The translations under genes were made by a program, and so were the position numbers. Positions 54,381 to 64,000 of a DNA stretch of 64,000 nt are shown in pieces. Location: contig NZ_FQVH01000011.1 in the NCBI RefSeq assembly GCF_900129075.1, forward strand, positions 1 to 64,000, written 5' to 3'. Positions within the stretch are counted from its first letter, which is position 1; each line of letters starts with the position of its first letter. Below the pieces are notes generated by a model. It ran no database searches. It saw nothing but the letters and a program-made list of their open reading frames with translations, and was not told the origin of the DNA. The stretch comes from Caldanaerobius fijiensis DSM 17918. GTDB taxonomy: Bacteria > Bacillota > Thermoanaerobacteria > Thermoanaerobacterales > Caldanaerobiaceae.

Positions 54381-55137
54381 TTATTTCACCTGCCAGAATA
54401 GTCAATATTTCAGGTCCTTCAGGTGTAATAGCAATTGTGTTTTCATAATGTGCAGATAGTTTGCCGTCTGCTGTCACAACAGTCCAGTTATTGTCAAGAG
54501 TACGTACTTCAAAAGTGCCTTCGTTGACCATCGGCTCAATGGCAAGAGTCATACCTTCTCTAAGCCTTACACCCCTCCCCGAACATCCAAAATTCGGAAC
54601 CTGTGGATCTTCATGCATACTACGACCTATGCCATGACCTACATATTCTCTCACAACAGAATAACCATTGGATTCCACATATCTTTGAATGGCGTATGAA
54701 ATATCGTATAGCCGATGATCGCTGGTAGCGTACTGGATACCTTTAAAAAAACTTTCTTTTGTAACCTCAATCAACCTTTTCGCAGAGGCAGATATATTCC
54801 CTACAGGGAAGGTACGCGCCGCATCGCCGTGATACCCATTATAAATCACTCCGATATCAACGCTTACTATATCTCCATCCTTTAATTCCCTATCGCCAGG
54901 AATACCGTGTACAACCTCCTCGTTAACTGAAACACATATATTTGCAGGAAAGCCATTGTATCCCTTGAAAGAAGGAATTGCCCTATTTTTCTTTATATAA
55001 TTTTCTGCGACGCGGTCCAGCTCAATTGTCTTAACCCCTGGCTTAATCTTTTCGCCAACCAGCTGAAGGCATTCCGCGACGATCCTACCTGCGATTTTCA
55101 TAATCTCTATCTCGCGGCGCGATTTAATTATAATCAT
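54373..55137 (-). CDS. map: Methionine aminopeptidase, type I
   Basis: 254 residues: [20 protein letters not shown], and the metal ligands in [20 protein letters not shown] (two Asp), [18 protein letters not shown] (His), AIEPMVNEG (Glu) and HYENTIAIT (Glu). It removes N-terminal Met from new proteins. It overlaps adk by four bases. Confidence 0.97.
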   Translation of the reverse strand: MIIIKSRREIEIMKIAGRIVAECLQLVGEKIKPGVKTIELDRVAENYIKKNRAIPSFKGYNGFPANICVSVNEEVVHGIPGDRELKDGDIVSVDIGVIYNGYHGDAARTFPVGNISASAKRLIEVTKESFFKGIQYATSDHRLYDISYAIQRYVESNGYSVVREYVGHGIGRSMHEDPQVPNFGCSGRGVRLREGMTLAIEPMVNEGTFEVRTLDNNWTVVTADGKLSAHYENTIAITPEGPEILTILAGEINE

Positions 55138-55790
55138 TTATCGTCGATGCTCCCCAATATGCGGCAAATATCTGCAAAAGCCTCCTCAATAGGCTTACCG
55201 CCATCTACTTCATACAAAAGACCTTTTTTGCTGTAATAATCTATCAGAGGTTTAGTCTGTTCATCATATACATCTAATCGCTTCTCAATCGTCTCTTTTG
55301 TATCGTCTTTTCTCTGTATTAAATTTGCACCACATACGTCGCATTTGCCCTCTACTTTTGGCGGAATATTTATTAAATGATAAACGGCACCACATTCCGG
55401 GCATACTCTTCTATAAATTACCCTATTTATTAATGTTTCCCTTTCTGCTACCATATTAATCACTGCATCAATTTTTTTGCCCATTTCTTTCAAAAAGTCG
55501 TCGAGAGCATCTGCCTGTTTTATTGTTCTGGGAAAGCCATCAAGTAAAAACCCCTTTTCACAATCAGGTCTCTTCAAGCGGTCCTTTACTATTTCGATGA
55601 CGATCTCATCAGGTACCAATTGTCCCTTATCCATATACTCTTTCGCCTTATTCCCCAGTGCTGTCCCATTTTTTAGGTTTTCGCGGAATATGTCGCCAGT
55701 TGAAATATGAGGTATACCGTACTTGTCAACTATTTTCGCTGCGTGGGTGCCCTTTCCCGCTCCTGGCGGACCCATCAATATAACATTCAT
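55134..55790 (-). CDS. adk: Adenylate kinase
   Basis: 218 residues: P-loop [29 protein letters not shown], and a zinc-binding lid with Cys pairs in [11 protein letters not shown] and [14 protein letters not shown]. It equilibrates ATP, ADP and AMP. In the usual place between secY and map. Confidence 0.98.
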   Translation of the reverse strand: MNVILMGPPGAGKGTHAAKIVDKYGIPHISTGDIFRENLKNGTALGNKAKEYMDKGQLVPDEIVIEIVKDRLKRPDCEKGFLLDGFPRTIKQADALDDFLKEMGKKIDAVINMVAERETLINRVIYRRVCPECGAVYHLINIPPKVEGKCDVCGANLIQRKDDTKETIEKRLDVYDEQTKPLIDYYSKKGLLYEVDGGKPIEEAFADICRILGSIDDK

Positions 55791-55799
55791 GTTATCACC

Positions 55800-57056
55800 T
55801 CATTTTAGAAATCCTTGATAATGGCGCATCAACATTTGTCCTTCCAATTGCTTGATAGTATCTATGGCAACACCAACGGCAATGAGGATTGCTGTACCGC
55901 CAAATGCTACGTTTAGACCTGTAGCACTCATTATCAATATCGGTATGACCGTAATAAGGGCAAGAAAAACACCGCCAACAAAAGTGATTCTATACATTAT
56001 CCGGGTCAAATAATCTGCCGTCGGTTTTCCTGGCCTTATACCCGGTATAAAACCACCGTATTGTTTCATATTGTCAGCTACTTCTATAGGGTTGAAAATT
56101 ATAGCCGTATAGAAATAAGTAAACAATATGATCAATATGAAATCAATCAAATTGTATGCGAAGCTATTCCAGTTAAAGTATCTATTTACTATGGTAGCAA
56201 ATGTAGTATTTGGTAAAAACGCTGCGATCTGCAATGGAAAACCCACTATCGAAAGGCCAAAAATTATTGGTATAACCCCCGCCTGTAGCAATCTCAAGGG
56301 TATATGTGTGGATTGGCCTCCGTATACCTTTCTTCCTACCGTCCTCTTAGCATATTGTACAGGAATACGCCTTTGCGCTTCCTGCATTACTACAACGGAT
56401 ACAATTAACAACAATATAGCAATCCAAAAACCTAATCCACCCAAGAAGCTGGTAGTGCCTCCACTCACATATTTAAATGTGGTTGCAATCATACTCGGTA
56501 TTCTCGCAATTATACCCGCAAAAATTATAAGGGATATACCATTGCCTATACCTTTATCAGTGATCTGTTCACCCAACCACATAAGAAACGCCGTTCCTGC
56601 CGTAAGCGTCAGGACTATTATCGTCATATTTATAAAACTGGGATTTACAATAGCACCTTTCAGCCCAAATGTCAAGCCGATTGCCTGTATCAATGCCAGT
56701 ATTACCGTCCCATATCTCGTATACTGAGCAATCTTTTTACGTCCTTCCTCACCCTCTTTTGCCAATTGTTCCAAGCTTGGAATAGCAATTGTCAAAAGCT
56801 GAAGTATTATTGAGGCGTTGACATAAGGAATAATGCTCATAGCAAATATTGTAAAATCCCTGAATGCACCACCTGATATTATATCAAAAAAACCTAATAA
56901 TTGTCCACTTTTCAGGTAATCTTTTATAATGGACGCATCTATATTAGGGATAGGAATATGGGATCCAGCTCTGAAAATTAACAACATTATCAGCGTATAA
57001 AGCATCCGTTTCCTTAAATCAGGCACTTTCCAGGCATTAATTAAGGTGGACAGCAA
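55800..57056 (-). CDS. secY: Protein translocase subunit SecY
   Basis: 418 residues with ten membrane helices: LIFRAGSHIPIPNIDASII, plug-helix region GGAFRDFTIFAMSIIPYVNA, ADNMKQYGGFIPGIRPGKPT and the C-terminal GQMLMRHYQGFLK. It forms the protein-conducting channel. It starts one base after the rplO stop. Confidence 0.98.
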   Translation of the reverse strand: MLSTLINAWKVPDLRKRMLYTLIMLLIFRAGSHIPIPNIDASIIKDYLKSGQLLGFFDIISGGAFRDFTIFAMSIIPYVNASIILQLLTIAIPSLEQLAKEGEEGRKKIAQYTRYGTVILALIQAIGLTFGLKGAIVNPSFINMTIIVLTLTAGTAFLMWLGEQITDKGIGNGISLIIFAGIIARIPSMIATTFKYVSGGTTSFLGGLGFWIAILLLIVSVVVMQEAQRRIPVQYAKRTVGRKVYGGQSTHIPLRLLQAGVIPIIFGLSIVGFPLQIAAFLPNTTFATIVNRYFNWNSFAYNLIDFILIILFTYFYTAIIFNPIEVADNMKQYGGFIPGIRPGKPTADYLTRIMYRITFVGGVFLALITVIPILIMSATGLNVAFGGTAILIAVGVAIDTIKQLEGQMLMRHYQGFLK

Positions 57057-57057
57057 T

Positions 57058-57501
57058 TTAAATCACCTCTACCTTTCCTCCAGCTTCCTGGATTTTTTTC
57101 ACAGCACCCTCTGAAAACTTATTAGCCTTCACTGTCAAATTCTTTGTTAATTCGCCATCACCCAGTATTTTAACGCCATCTTTAATGTCCTTTATAATCC
57201 TTCTCTCCAGCAACACGTCAGGTGTAACCACATCTCCGTCATTAAATTTATCATTTAGTGTCTGGACATTTACAATAGCATATTCTTTTGCAAAAATATT
57301 GACAAATCCCCTCTTTGGTAATCTTCTGTGAAGCGGCATCTGTCCACCTTCAAAGCCTGGTCGCACGCCACCACCACTTCTCGCTTTTTGTCCTTTATGG
57401 CCGCGGGTAGATGTCTTGCCATGACCTGAGCCGATACCTCTGCCCACTCTTTTAGGCTTCTTTTTTGAACCTTCTGCAGGCTTTAATTCATGTAACTGCA
57501 T
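57058..57501 (-). CDS. rplO: 50S ribosomal protein L15
   Basis: 147 residues: [63 protein letters not shown] 57501 follows GGAGG by eight bases; a start three codons upstream at 57510 is too close to it. Confidence 0.97.
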   Translation of the reverse strand: MQLHELKPAEGSKKKPKRVGRGIGSGHGKTSTRGHKGQKARSGGGVRPGFEGGQMPLHRRLPKRGFVNIFAKEYAIVNVQTLNDKFNDGDVVTPDVLLERRIIKDIKDGVKILGDGELTKNLTVKANKFSEGAVKKIQEAGGKVEVI

Positions 57502-57513
57502 TATTAACACCTC

Positions 57514-57699
57514 CTATACTATTTCTTCTACTTTAACAAGGTGCTTTACCTTATTGATCATTCCTCTTATTACAGGAGTATCTTCTTTAACAACGGTGCT
57601 GTGCAATTTCCGCAAGCCCAATGCTTTCACTGTACCAATCTGATCATCTGGCCTTCCTATAGTACTTCTAACCAAGGTTATTTTCAGCTTAGCCAACAT
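57514..57699 (-). CDS. rpmD: 50S ribosomal protein L30
   Basis: 61 residues, full length: [40 protein letters not shown]. Between rpsE (eight bases) and rplO. Confidence 0.97.
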   Translation of the reverse strand: MLAKLKITLVRSTIGRPDDQIGTVKALGLRKLHSTVVKEDTPVIRGMINKVKHLVKVEEIV

Positions 57700-57707
57700 T
57701 AATCACC

Positions 57708-58208
57708 TCAACCAAGAATTTCCTCAACTGTTTTGCCCCTTAATCTTGCCACTTCTTCAACGGTCCTCAACGACTTTAGACCTTCAAAAGCTGCATTTAG
57801 CATATTCCTAGCATTATTGGACCCAACAGATTTCGTCCTTATATTCTTTATCCCTGCAACCTCAAATAATAACCTCAACGGTCCACCTGCTATGACACCG
57901 GTACCTTCTCTTGCAGGCTTCATAATAACTTCACCAGCGCCAAAATGGCCCAATACTTCATGTGGAATAGTGTCATTTACAATGGGAATTTTTATCAAGT
58001 TTTTCTTAGCAGATTCAATAGCCTTTCGTATGGCGTCAGGTATCTCAGCTGCTTTTCCTTTACCAATGCCAACATGGCCTTTCTTATCACCTACAACAAC
58101 GACAACACTAAACCTGAAATTTTTACCGCCCTGAACAACTTTTGCTACCCTGTTTATAGAAACAACTCGCTCTTCAAGATTTTCTATTTTACTAGCATCT
58201 ATTCGCAC
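57708..58208 (-). CDS. rpsE: 30S ribosomal protein S5
   Basis: 166 residues with the N-terminal dsRNA-binding fold ([40 protein letters not shown]) and the C-terminal [20 protein letters not shown]. Follows rplR by 18 bases. Confidence 0.98.
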   Translation of the reverse strand: MRIDASKIENLEERVVSINRVAKVVQGGKNFRFSVVVVVGDKKGHVGIGKGKAAEIPDAIRKAIESAKKNLIKIPIVNDTIPHEVLGHFGAGEVIMKPAREGTGVIAGGPLRLLFEVAGIKNIRTKSVGSNNARNMLNAAFEGLKSLRTVEEVARLRGKTVEEILG

Positions 58209-58226
58209 AAAATCCCCTCCTTTACT

Positions 58227-58592
58227 TTAAAATTCTAAACCAGCATTTCTGGCTGCTTCCGCCAGTTCTTTAACTTTTCCATGATATATATAGCCGCCTC
58301 TGTCAAACACAACTTTTTTTATACCTTTCTCCAGAGCTTTTTTGGCCACCAACTCTCCTACAGCTCTAGCCGATCTGATATTGCACCCCTTTACCTGGCC
58401 TCTAAGCTCAGGAGATAATGTAGACACATAGACCAATGTTCTTCCCTGTGTATCATCAATAATCTGTGCGTAAATGTGCTTTAAACTTTTGAATACGCAC
58501 AAGCGAGGTCTTTCCGGCGTACCTTTAACCTTCTTCCTAATCCTTAAATGGCGCCTGGCTCTTAGCTTATTTCTATCTTCTTTGAGTATCAT
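58227..58592 (-). CDS. rplR: 50S ribosomal protein L18
   Basis: 121 residues: [60 protein letters not shown]. It binds 5S rRNA together with L5. Confidence 0.98.
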   Translation of the reverse strand: MILKEDRNKLRARRHLRIRKKVKGTPERPRLCVFKSLKHIYAQIIDDTQGRTLVYVSTLSPELRGQVKGCNIRSARAVGELVAKKALEKGIKKVVFDRGGYIYHGKVKELAEAARNAGLEF

Positions 58593-58608
58593 ACTATCAC
58601 TCCTTTCA

Positions 58609-59145
58609 TTACTTCTTACCTGTCTTACCTTCCTTGAGCTTCAGAACTTCATCGGAGTATTTAATGCCTTTGCCTAAATACGGATCAGGCTTTTTAAGTG
58701 ATCGTATCTGAGCAGCAACCTGTCCTACCAGCTGTTTATCTACACCCTTAACGGTAATTTTGTTTTCATTTACTACATACTCTATTCCTGGAACCTCATC
58801 GACTTCTACTGGATGGGAAAAGCCAAGACTCAGCACCAATTTCTTGCCCTGCTTTTGAACCCTATATCCAACGCCCTGTACCTCTAATGTTTTTTCAAAG
58901 CCTTTATTTACACCTTCAATCATGTTCTGTATCAAAGCCCTTGTGAGCCCATGCAATGCCTTGTGTTCCCTCTCGTCACTAGGTCTTTTGACGAATATTT
59001 TGCCATCTTCCACCACAATCTTCATGTCTTTATGAAATTCTTTTTTCAGCTCACCTTTTGGGCCTTTCACTGTTACCACATTACCCTCAACTTTCACATC
59101 CGTCCCTTTCGGTATTTCAACAGGCAACCTACCTATTCTTGACAT
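58609..59145 (-). CDS. rplF: 50S ribosomal protein L6
   Basis: 178 residues: [36 protein letters not shown], and the C-terminal signature [20 protein letters not shown]. Two related alpha/beta domains as usual. Confidence 0.98.
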   Translation of the reverse strand: MSRIGRLPVEIPKGTDVKVEGNVVTVKGPKGELKKEFHKDMKIVVEDGKIFVKRPSDEREHKALHGLTRALIQNMIEGVNKGFEKTLEVQGVGYRVQKQGKKLVLSLGFSHPVEVDEVPGIEYVVNENKITVKGVDKQLVGQVAAQIRSLKKPDPYLGKGIKYSDEVLKLKEGKTGKK

Positions 59146-59158
59146 AATCGCACCTCCC

Positions 59159-59557
59159 CTACCAGATATAGCAAATTACTTCTCCGCCTACTCCTTCTTT
59201 TCTGGCTTGTTTATCAGTTAATATACCTTTAGACGTAGATATAATTGCTGTTCCAAGCCCTCCTAAAACCCTTGGCAGCTGATCATGAGTTGCATACACT
59301 CTTAAACCAGGCTTGCTTATTCTCTTAAGCCCTGATATTACCCTCTCTTTGTTTGGCCCATATTTTAACCATATTCTTATATTTTTATGATTGCCATCTT
59401 CAATTACTTCTACATTCTTGATATACCCTTCATCTAACATAATAGATGCTAATTTCATTTTTAATTTAGAGTATGGTATATCTACAGTCTCATGTCTGGC
59501 AATATTCGCATTTCTTATCCGTGTAAGCATATCCGCAATTGTATCTGTAACCATCAT
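59159..59557 (-). CDS. rpsH: 30S ribosomal protein S8
   Basis: 132 residues: [40 protein letters not shown], and the C-terminal [20 protein letters not shown] ending GGEVICYIW. The stop is TAG. ATG 59557 or the next codon can start; GGAGG is six to nine bases ahead. Confidence 0.98.
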   Translation of the reverse strand: MMVTDTIADMLTRIRNANIARHETVDIPYSKLKMKLASIMLDEGYIKNVEVIEDGNHKNIRIWLKYGPNKERVISGLKRISKPGLRVYATHDQLPRVLGGLGTAIISTSKGILTDKQARKEGVGGEVICYIW

Positions 59558-59577
59558 AATATGCCTCCTTTCTATCC

Positions 59578-59763
59578 TTACCAGCTGGCTTTCTTAACAC
59601 CTGGAATTTCGCCTTTATAAGCTTTTTCTCTAAAGCAAATCCTGCATATACCAAATTTGCTCAAATAAGCATGAGGTCTTCCACAAATCTTACATCTATT
59701 GTAAGCCCTTGTGGGATATTTCGGTTTTCTCTGTTGTTTTACAATTAAAGCTTTTCGTGCCAA
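59578..59763 (-). CDS. rpsN: 30S ribosomal protein S14, zinc type
   Basis: 61 residues, the short type-Z form: two CxxC pairs ([20 protein letters not shown]) bind zinc, then [18 protein letters not shown]. Typical of Gram-positive bacteria. Confidence 0.98.
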   Translation of the reverse strand: MARKALIVKQQRKPKYPTRAYNRCKICGRPHAYLSKFGICRICFREKAYKGEIPGVKKASW

Positions 59764-59777
59764 ACTCAGTACCTCCT

Positions 59778-60317
59778 TTATTTAGAAAATGGCATTCCCA
59801 GTAACTCTAACAATGCCCGTGCTTCTTCGTCTGTCTTAGCTGTAGTGACAAAAACAATATCCATACCCCTGATTTTATCTATCTTATCGTAATCAATTTC
59901 AGGAAAAATAAGCTGCTCCCGTATACCTAATGTATAATTACCTCTTCCATCAAAAGAATTGCTCGATACCCCTCTGAAATCGCGAACCCTAGGAAGATTT
60001 ATATTAAACAACTTATCGGCAAACTCATACATCTTTTCGCCTCTTAATGTAACCTTTGCACCTATTGGCATTCCTGCTCTTATCTTAAAAGCTGCTATTG
60101 ACTTCTTAGCCCTTGTAACCATTGGTTTCTGGCCCGTAATCATGGCTAAATCATTTACCGCTGATTCTAAAGCTTTTGGGTTTTCTTTTGCGTCACTGAC
60201 ACCCGTATTTATAACGATTTTCTCGAGTTTTGGCACCTGCATTATATTTTTATAGTTAAATCTCTTCATCAATGCTGGGACTACTTCATTTTTATAGTAC
60301 TCGTGTAACCTCGACAC
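59778..60317 (-). CDS. rplE: 50S ribosomal protein L5
   Basis: 179 residues: [80 protein letters not shown]. It binds 5S rRNA. Confidence 0.98.
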   Translation of the reverse strand: MSRLHEYYKNEVVPALMKRFNYKNIMQVPKLEKIVINTGVSDAKENPKALESAVNDLAMITGQKPMVTRAKKSIAAFKIRAGMPIGAKVTLRGEKMYEFADKLFNINLPRVRDFRGVSSNSFDGRGNYTLGIREQLIFPEIDYDKIDKIRGMDIVFVTTAKTDEEARALLELLGMPFSK

Positions 60318-60339
60318 TTTTTAATGCCTCCTTTCATCC

Positions 60340-60654
60340 TCATTTATCCAGCGATTCATTGCATTTTTTGCAAACTCTAATCTTTTCTCCATTCTCCAGT
60401 ATCTCTGTCTTATATCTTACGCCCCTATTGCAATTAGGGCAAAACAGCATTACCTTTGAACTGTTTATCGGTGCTTCTTCATGTATTATTCCAGCTTGCT
60501 GAATCCCTGGTCTTGGCTTCTGATGTTTCGTAACAATATTTACTCCTTCTACCAATACCTTACCTGTCTTCGGAAAAGCCTTCAATATTTTGCCTTTTTT
60601 ACCTTTATCATCACCCGATATGACTACGACCATATCGCCCTTTTTAACATGCAC
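60340..60654 (-). CDS. rplX: 50S ribosomal protein L24
   Basis: 104 residues with the KOW motif ([20 protein letters not shown]). The C-terminus has two CxxC pairs ([12 protein letters not shown] and [11 protein letters not shown]) suited to zinc. GTG 60654 is chosen because GGAGG lies eight bases ahead and MHVKKGD is the family N-terminus; starts at 60672 and 60669 overlap rplN. Confidence 0.96.
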   Translation of the reverse strand: MHVKKGDMVVVISGDDKGKKGKILKAFPKTGKVLVEGVNIVTKHQKPRPGIQQAGIIHEEAPINSSKVMLFCPNCNRGVRYKTEILENGEKIRVCKKCNESLDK

Positions 60655-60668
60655 GTCTATCACCTCCA

Positions 60669-61037
60669 TCAAAGTACTTCAGGCGCTAGCGATATAATTC
60701 TTGCAAAATCTTTTTCTCTCAGTTCTCTCGCCACAGGTCCAAATATACGTGTACCTCTTGGTTGTTTGTCATCTCTTATAATTACAGCGGCATTATCATC
60801 AAACCTGATATAAGACCCATCCTTCCTTCTAATGCCTCTTTTAGAGCGAACCACAACGGCTTTTACCACATCGCCTTTTTTAACAACGCCGCCTGGTGTT
60901 GCATCTTTAACAGAACAAACAATTATATCGCCGATATTCGCGTATTTTTTATGAAAACCGCCCATTACATGAATACACATCAACTCTTTTGCTCCAGTAT
61001 TATCTGCCACATTAAGTCTTGTCTGAGGTTGAATCAT
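60669..61037 (-). CDS. rplN: 50S ribosomal protein L14
   Basis: 122 residues: [60 protein letters not shown]. Complete and typical. Confidence 0.98.
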   Translation of the reverse strand: MIQPQTRLNVADNTGAKELMCIHVMGGFHKKYANIGDIIVCSVKDATPGGVVKKGDVVKAVVVRSKRGIRRKDGSYIRFDDNAAVIIRDDKQPRGTRIFGPVARELREKDFARIISLAPEVL

Positions 61038-61057
61038 CGCCTTATCCTCCTTCCAAA

Positions 61058-61312
61058 TTATTTTGCCCGCTCAAGAATCTCTACAAGCCTCCACCTTTTT
61101 TCTTTGCTCAACGGCCTTGTTTCCATAATTTTTACTTTATCCCCTACTCTGCACTGGTTCTGCTCATCATGAACTTTAAATTTTTTTGTTCGCCTGATAG
61201 TCTTGCCGTACAAAGGATGTTTTACCCTATCTTCAATAGCCACGACCACAGTTTTATCCATTTTATCACTGACAACAATACCTACTCTCACCTTACGCGC
61301 ATTCCGTTCCAA
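61058..61312 (-). CDS. rpsQ: 30S ribosomal protein S17
   Basis: 84 residues with the OB fold: [60 protein letters not shown]. Between rpmC and rplN. Confidence 0.98.
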   Translation of the reverse strand: MERNARKVRVGIVVSDKMDKTVVVAIEDRVKHPLYGKTIRRTKKFKVHDEQNQCRVGDKVKIMETRPLSKEKRWRLVEILERAK

Positions 61313-61324
61313 GCTAATCCCTCC

Positions 61325-61528
61325 TTATTTTGATATGGCTTTTAATTCCCTTTCTCGTAAAATGGTCTTTATCCTTGCGATATCTTTTCTAATCAGCCTT
61401 ATTCTCATAGGATTATCTAACTGCCCTGTCACCATCTGAAACCTCAAATTAAATAACTCTTCTTTGAGGTCACGCAATTTTCTATTGAGTTCAGCATCCG
61501 ATAACTCTCTCAACTCATTAGCTTTCAT
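61325..61528 (-). CDS. rpmC: 50S ribosomal protein L29
   Basis: 67 residues, helical: [43 protein letters not shown] 61528 overlaps the rplP end by 11 bases and has GGTGAGG just upstream; an in-frame GTG at 61540 is inside rplP. Confidence 0.97.
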   Translation of the reverse strand: MKANELRELSDAELNRKLRDLKEELFNLRFQMVTGQLDNPMRIRLIRKDIARIKTILRERELKAISK

Positions 61529-61952
61529 TGGCCTCACCACCCATTTCTTCTCGCTTTATGAACTTCGTCTTTATAGGCAGCTTATACATAGCAAGGCGCA
61601 GTGCTTCTCTAGCTGTTTCTTCAGGTATACCGCCTATCTCGAACAGCACCCTACCAGGTTTTACCACAGCTACCCAGAGTTCCGGGTTACCCTTACCAGA
61701 ACCCATACGCGTTTCAGCCGGTTTCCTCGTAAGAGGCTTATCCGGGAATATTTTGATCCAGACCTTACCTCCCCTTCTTACATATCTGGTTATAGCAACC
61801 CTGCACGCTTCAATCTGATTTGCCGTTATCCAGCCGGGTTCCAGTGCCTGTATTGCATAATCTCCATAAGTAATGGTGTTTCCTCTTGTAGCTTTACCTT
61901 TTATCCTGCCTTTTTGCATCTTTCTGAACTTTGTCCTTTTCGGCATCAACAT
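61518..61952 (-). CDS. rplP: 50S ribosomal protein L16
   Basis: 144 residues: [60 protein letters not shown]. The ATG at 61952, with GGAGTGA ahead, lies 59 bases inside the rpsC reading frame. That overlap is out of frame, so both proteins use the same DNA. Confidence 0.97.
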   Translation of the reverse strand: MLMPKRTKFRKMQKGRIKGKATRGNTITYGDYAIQALEPGWITANQIEACRVAITRYVRRGGKVWIKIFPDKPLTRKPAETRMGSGKGNPELWVAVVKPGRVLFEIGGIPEETAREALRLAMYKLPIKTKFIKREEMGGEANES

Positions 61953-62616
61953 TGTCGCTCACTCCTTCCTCTTTTTCCTCATTTTTACGCGGAAGTATTT
62001 CTCCTCTATTTATCCATACCTTTACACCTATTTTCCCATAGGTCGTATGAGCTTCTGCAAAGCCATAATCTATATCTGCTCTCAACGTCTGCAACGGCAC
62101 AACACCCTCATGGTAATGCTCTGTTCTGGCGATTTCAGCTCCGCCCAACCTGCCTGAACAAGCTGTCTTTATACCTTTAGCTCCTGCTCTCATCGTCCTC
62201 ATTATCGCTTGCTTCATAGCTCTCCTAAAGCTTATACGTTTTTCCAGCTGTGATGCTATATTTTCTGCCACCAGCTGTGCACTAAGCTCAGGCTTCTTTA
62301 CCTCGATTATATTTATGACAATATTTTTACCTGTCATTTTTTCCAATTCATTTTTAAGCTCCTCAATGCCTGAACCACCTTTTCCTATAACCATTCCTGG
62401 CTTTGCAGTATGGATATTTATTCTCGTCCTGTTAGCCGTTCTCTCTATTTCAATGCGAGCCACACCGGAATCATACAACTTTGTCTTTATATAGCGGCGC
62501 AACTTATCGTCTTCCAGTAAATTATTTGCAAAGTCTTTATCGTTGGAAAACCACCTCGATTCCCAACCCCTTATAATTCCTATTCTTAAACCAATTGGAT
62601 TTACCTTTTGACCCAT
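61894..62616 (-). CDS. rpsC: 30S ribosomal protein S3, with extended C-terminus
   Basis: 240 residues: [20 protein letters not shown], the KH-domain GxxG in [20 protein letters not shown], and [20 protein letters not shown]. It is about 20 residues longer than common bacterial S3. The extra tail ([20 protein letters not shown] and on) is highly charged and is encoded over the first 59 bases of rplP. In the next frame a TGA sits within GGAGTGA, where a shorter S3 would be expected to end. Confidence 0.96.
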   Translation of the reverse strand: MGQKVNPIGLRIGIIRGWESRWFSNDKDFANNLLEDDKLRRYIKTKLYDSGVARIEIERTANRTRINIHTAKPGMVIGKGGSGIEELKNELEKMTGKNIVINIIEVKKPELSAQLVAENIASQLEKRISFRRAMKQAIMRTMRAGAKGIKTACSGRLGGAEIARTEHYHEGVVPLQTLRADIDYGFAEAHTTYGKIGVKVWINRGEILPRKNEEKEEGVSDNVDAEKDKVQKDAKRQDKR

Positions 62617-62629
62617 TATATCCCTCCTT

Positions 62630-62962
62630 TTATCTCTCTTTCACTACTACAGTGAGGTGGCTGGTCCTTCTTCTCATGACATCAGCTCTACCTCTTGCCC
62701 TTGGCTTATATCTCTTCATTATGGGACCTGGATTTGCAAAAACTTCTGCAACATATAAGTTATCCGCATTCATATTAAAATTGTTTTCGGCATTAGCTAC
62801 CGCCGATTTTAACACCTTGCGCAAATAATATGCAGCCTTATTAGGTGTGTAATTCAATATAGCCATTGCTTCTCTTACGCTCTTCCCACGTATCATATCA
62901 ACCACAAGGCGCGCTTTTAGCGGCGACAACCTTAAATACCTGGCTGTTGCTCTGGCTTCCAC
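62630..62962 (-). CDS. rplV: 50S ribosomal protein L22
   Basis: 110 residues: [60 protein letters not shown]. The start is GTG 62962 with GGGAGG eight bases ahead, giving the family N-terminus; the ATG at 62998 is non-homologous. Confidence 0.97.
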   Translation of the reverse strand: MEARATARYLRLSPLKARLVVDMIRGKSVREAMAILNYTPNKAAYYLRKVLKSAVANAENNFNMNADNLYVAEVFANPGPIMKRYKPRARGRADVMRRRTSHLTVVVKER

Positions 62963-63016
62963 TATAGATACCTCCCTTGCATATAATCGATAAATCAATG
63001 CCTCTACTTCATTTTG

Positions 63017-63298
63017 CTATTTCACCTTGGTAGTCTTTTCCGTGCCTGCATGGCCTCCAAATTTTCTGGTAGGTGCAAACTCACCTAACTTATGACCCAC
63101 CATTTCTTCTGTTATATAAACAGGTACATGCTTTCTTCCGTCATGTACAGCTATGGTATGGCCGACCATTTCAGGAACAATTGTAGAACTTCTGGACCAC
63201 GTTTTAATGATGGACTTTTCCCTTTTTTCATTCATATCTATTATCTTTTTAAGCAACTTCGGATCCACATATGGTCCTTTTTTTAGCGACCTGCTCAT
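63017..63298 (-). CDS. rpsS: 30S ribosomal protein S19
   Basis: 93 residues: [60 protein letters not shown]. Complete. Confidence 0.98.
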   Translation of the reverse strand: MSRSLKKGPYVDPKLLKKIIDMNEKREKSIIKTWSRSSTIVPEMVGHTIAVHDGRKHVPVYITEEMVGHKLGEFAPTRKFGGHAGTEKTTKVK

Positions 63299-63315
63299 TG
63301 AATTCCCTCCTTTTG

Positions 63316-64000
63316 CTATTTCTTTCTCCTGCGCACGATATATTTATCAGACGGCTTATTCTTTTTCCTGGTCTTATAGCCCAATGTAGGTTTACCCCAA
63401 GGAGTAACCGGCGACGGTCTTCCGATAGGTGCTTTGCCTTCACCACCACCATGTGGATGATCCACAGGATTCATTGCCGATCCTCTAACTGTTGGCCTTA
63501 TACCAAGCCATCTACTACGACCAGCTTTTCCTAAAGTGATATTTTCATGGTCTAAATTCGATACCTGCCCTATAGTGGCTTTACACTCCAACCTGACCAT
63601 TCTAACTTCAGACGATGGCAACCTTAATTGAGCATAGTCGCCTTCTTTTGCAATGAGCTGAGCTGCAGCACCCGCCGCTCTTACCAGCTGCCCTCCTTTG
63701 CCAGGTACTAATTCTATGTTGTGTACGATTGTACCTACAGGGATGTTTTTAAGCGGAAGCGCATTTCCTATTTTTATTTCTGCATTTTCGCCCGACATAA
63801 CCGTATCGCCAACCTGAAGCCCGTAAGGAGCTATTATATACCTCTTTTCACCATCTGCATAATGCAAAAGCGCTATATACGCAGTCCTGTTGGGATCATA
63901 TTCTATTGAAGCAACCTTTGCTGGTATTCCGTCTTTATCCCTTTTAAAATCAATTATTCTATACAACCTCTTGTGTCCGCCACCTCTATGCCTTACCGTT
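63316..64000 (-). CDS. rplB: 50S ribosomal protein L2 (N-terminus beyond the window)
   Basis: The last 228 codons are present and the frame stays open to the window edge, where it reads [20 protein letters not shown]. Further motifs are [20 protein letters not shown] and the peptidyl-transferase-proximal [20 protein letters not shown]. About 45-50 N-terminal residues are missing compared with the usual 275. A TTG at 63966 is internal and not the start. Confidence 0.97.
   Translation of the reverse strand, partial: TVRHRGGGHKRLYRIIDFKRDKDGIPAKVASIEYDPNRTAYIALLHYADGEKRYIIAPYGLQVGDTVMSGENAEIKIGNALPLKNIPVGTIVHNIELVPGKGGQLVRAAGAAAQLIAKEGDYAQLRLPSSEVRMVRLECKATIGQVSNLDHENITLGKAGRSRWLGIRPTVRGSAMNPVDHPHGGGEGKAPIGRPSPVTPWGKPTLGYKTRKKNKPSDKYIVRRRKK

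Noticed and set aside
56128-56727. A 199-codon plus-strand open frame
   Set aside because: Antisense to secY, hydrophobic only because it mirrors membrane-protein codons; no ribosome site.
61464-62180. A 238-codon open frame on the plus strand
   Set aside because: It lies wholly antisense to rplP and rpsC, which are strongly conserved; composition and lack of a ribosome site mark it as a shadow.
1-64000. CRISPR arrays, rRNA genes, prophage or toxin-antitoxin pairs
   Set aside because: No regularly spaced repeats, rRNA-like sequence or phage genes were seen; apart from the IS110 end the content is core metabolism and translation.

Overview
The window comes from a low-GC, probably spore-forming anaerobe of the class Clostridia. 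Supporting evidence: A+T-rich intergenic DNA, strong GGAGG-type ribosome binding sites, frequent TTG and GTG starts, a SpoVD-like PBP with a PASTA domain, zinc-finger S14, a KOW-domain gene between map and infA, an anaerobic (cobalt-early) cobalamin pathway, and ECF-type transport. The Thermoanaerobacterales are a reasonable guess, but the genus cannot be fixed from the sequence. Nearly everything lies on the minus strand; the exceptions are an IS110 end, cbiMNQO, tRNA-Val and a ferredoxin.

Layout. (1) 1-909: the 3' end of an IS110-family transposase next to an ECF sigma-factor gene broken by an in-frame TAG. (2) 1046-7003: a sugar-utilisation cluster (ThuA-like protein, DUF5597/GH35-type glycosidase, AraC regulator with two DNA-binding domains, xylose-isomerase-like TIM barrel, Gfo/Idh/MocA oxidoreductase) ending in a strong terminator. 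(3) 7093-11363: a cell-envelope/sporulation cluster (polysaccharide deacetylase, YkoP-like protein, LPG-synthase-type membrane protein, SpoVD-like PBP). (4) 11391-14219: hemB, a sirohaem-synthase N-domain gene and hemL. (5) 14456-17487, plus strand: cobalamin riboswitch and the cobalt importer cbiMNQO, converging on a PfkB-family kinase gene.

(6) 18771-39673: about 21 kb holding 22 tightly packed genes read from one promoter and one cobalamin riboswitch. They run btuFCD, cbiA, cbiP, cbiB, cobU, cobS, pduX-like, cobC, cbiX, cbiC, cbiD, cbiE, cbiT, cbiL, cbiF-cbiG, cbiH, cbiJ, hemA, hemC, cobA-hemD. With the nearby hemB-sirC-hemL this gives glutamyl-tRNA to uroporphyrinogen III to sirohydrochlorin, then cobalt insertion, corrin-ring synthesis, amidation and nucleotide-loop assembly, plus corrinoid uptake. 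The one visible defect is an in-frame TAG at codon 27 of the cbiF part of the cbiF-cbiG fusion. A corrinoid adenosyltransferase, the threonine-phosphate decarboxylase CobD and CobT are not in the window.

(7) 39670-46490: VanW-like protein, endonuclease III, QueG, a small charged protein, tRNA-Val(CAC), a ferredoxin, a uracil-type permease and a TlpA/CcdA pair. (8) 46600-64000: the ribosomal super-cluster, in transcription order rplB (cut by the window end), rpsS, rplV, rpsC, rplP, rpmC, rpsQ, rplN, rplX, rplE, rpsN, rpsH, rplF, rplR, rpsE, rpmD, rplO, secY, adk, map, KOW gene, infA, rpmJ, rpsM, rpsK, rpsD, rpoA, rplQ; then ecfA1-ecfA2-ecfT, truA, rplM and rpsI. No CRISPR array, rRNA gene or phage was seen.

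Most worth a second look: the two in-frame TAG codons (ECF sigma factor, CbiF) in a region where TAG is also an ordinary stop; the possible redox-type glycoside-cleavage cluster; the AraC protein with duplicated DNA-binding domains; the elaborate riboswitch leaders; and the 59-nt out-of-frame overlap of rpsC with rplP.
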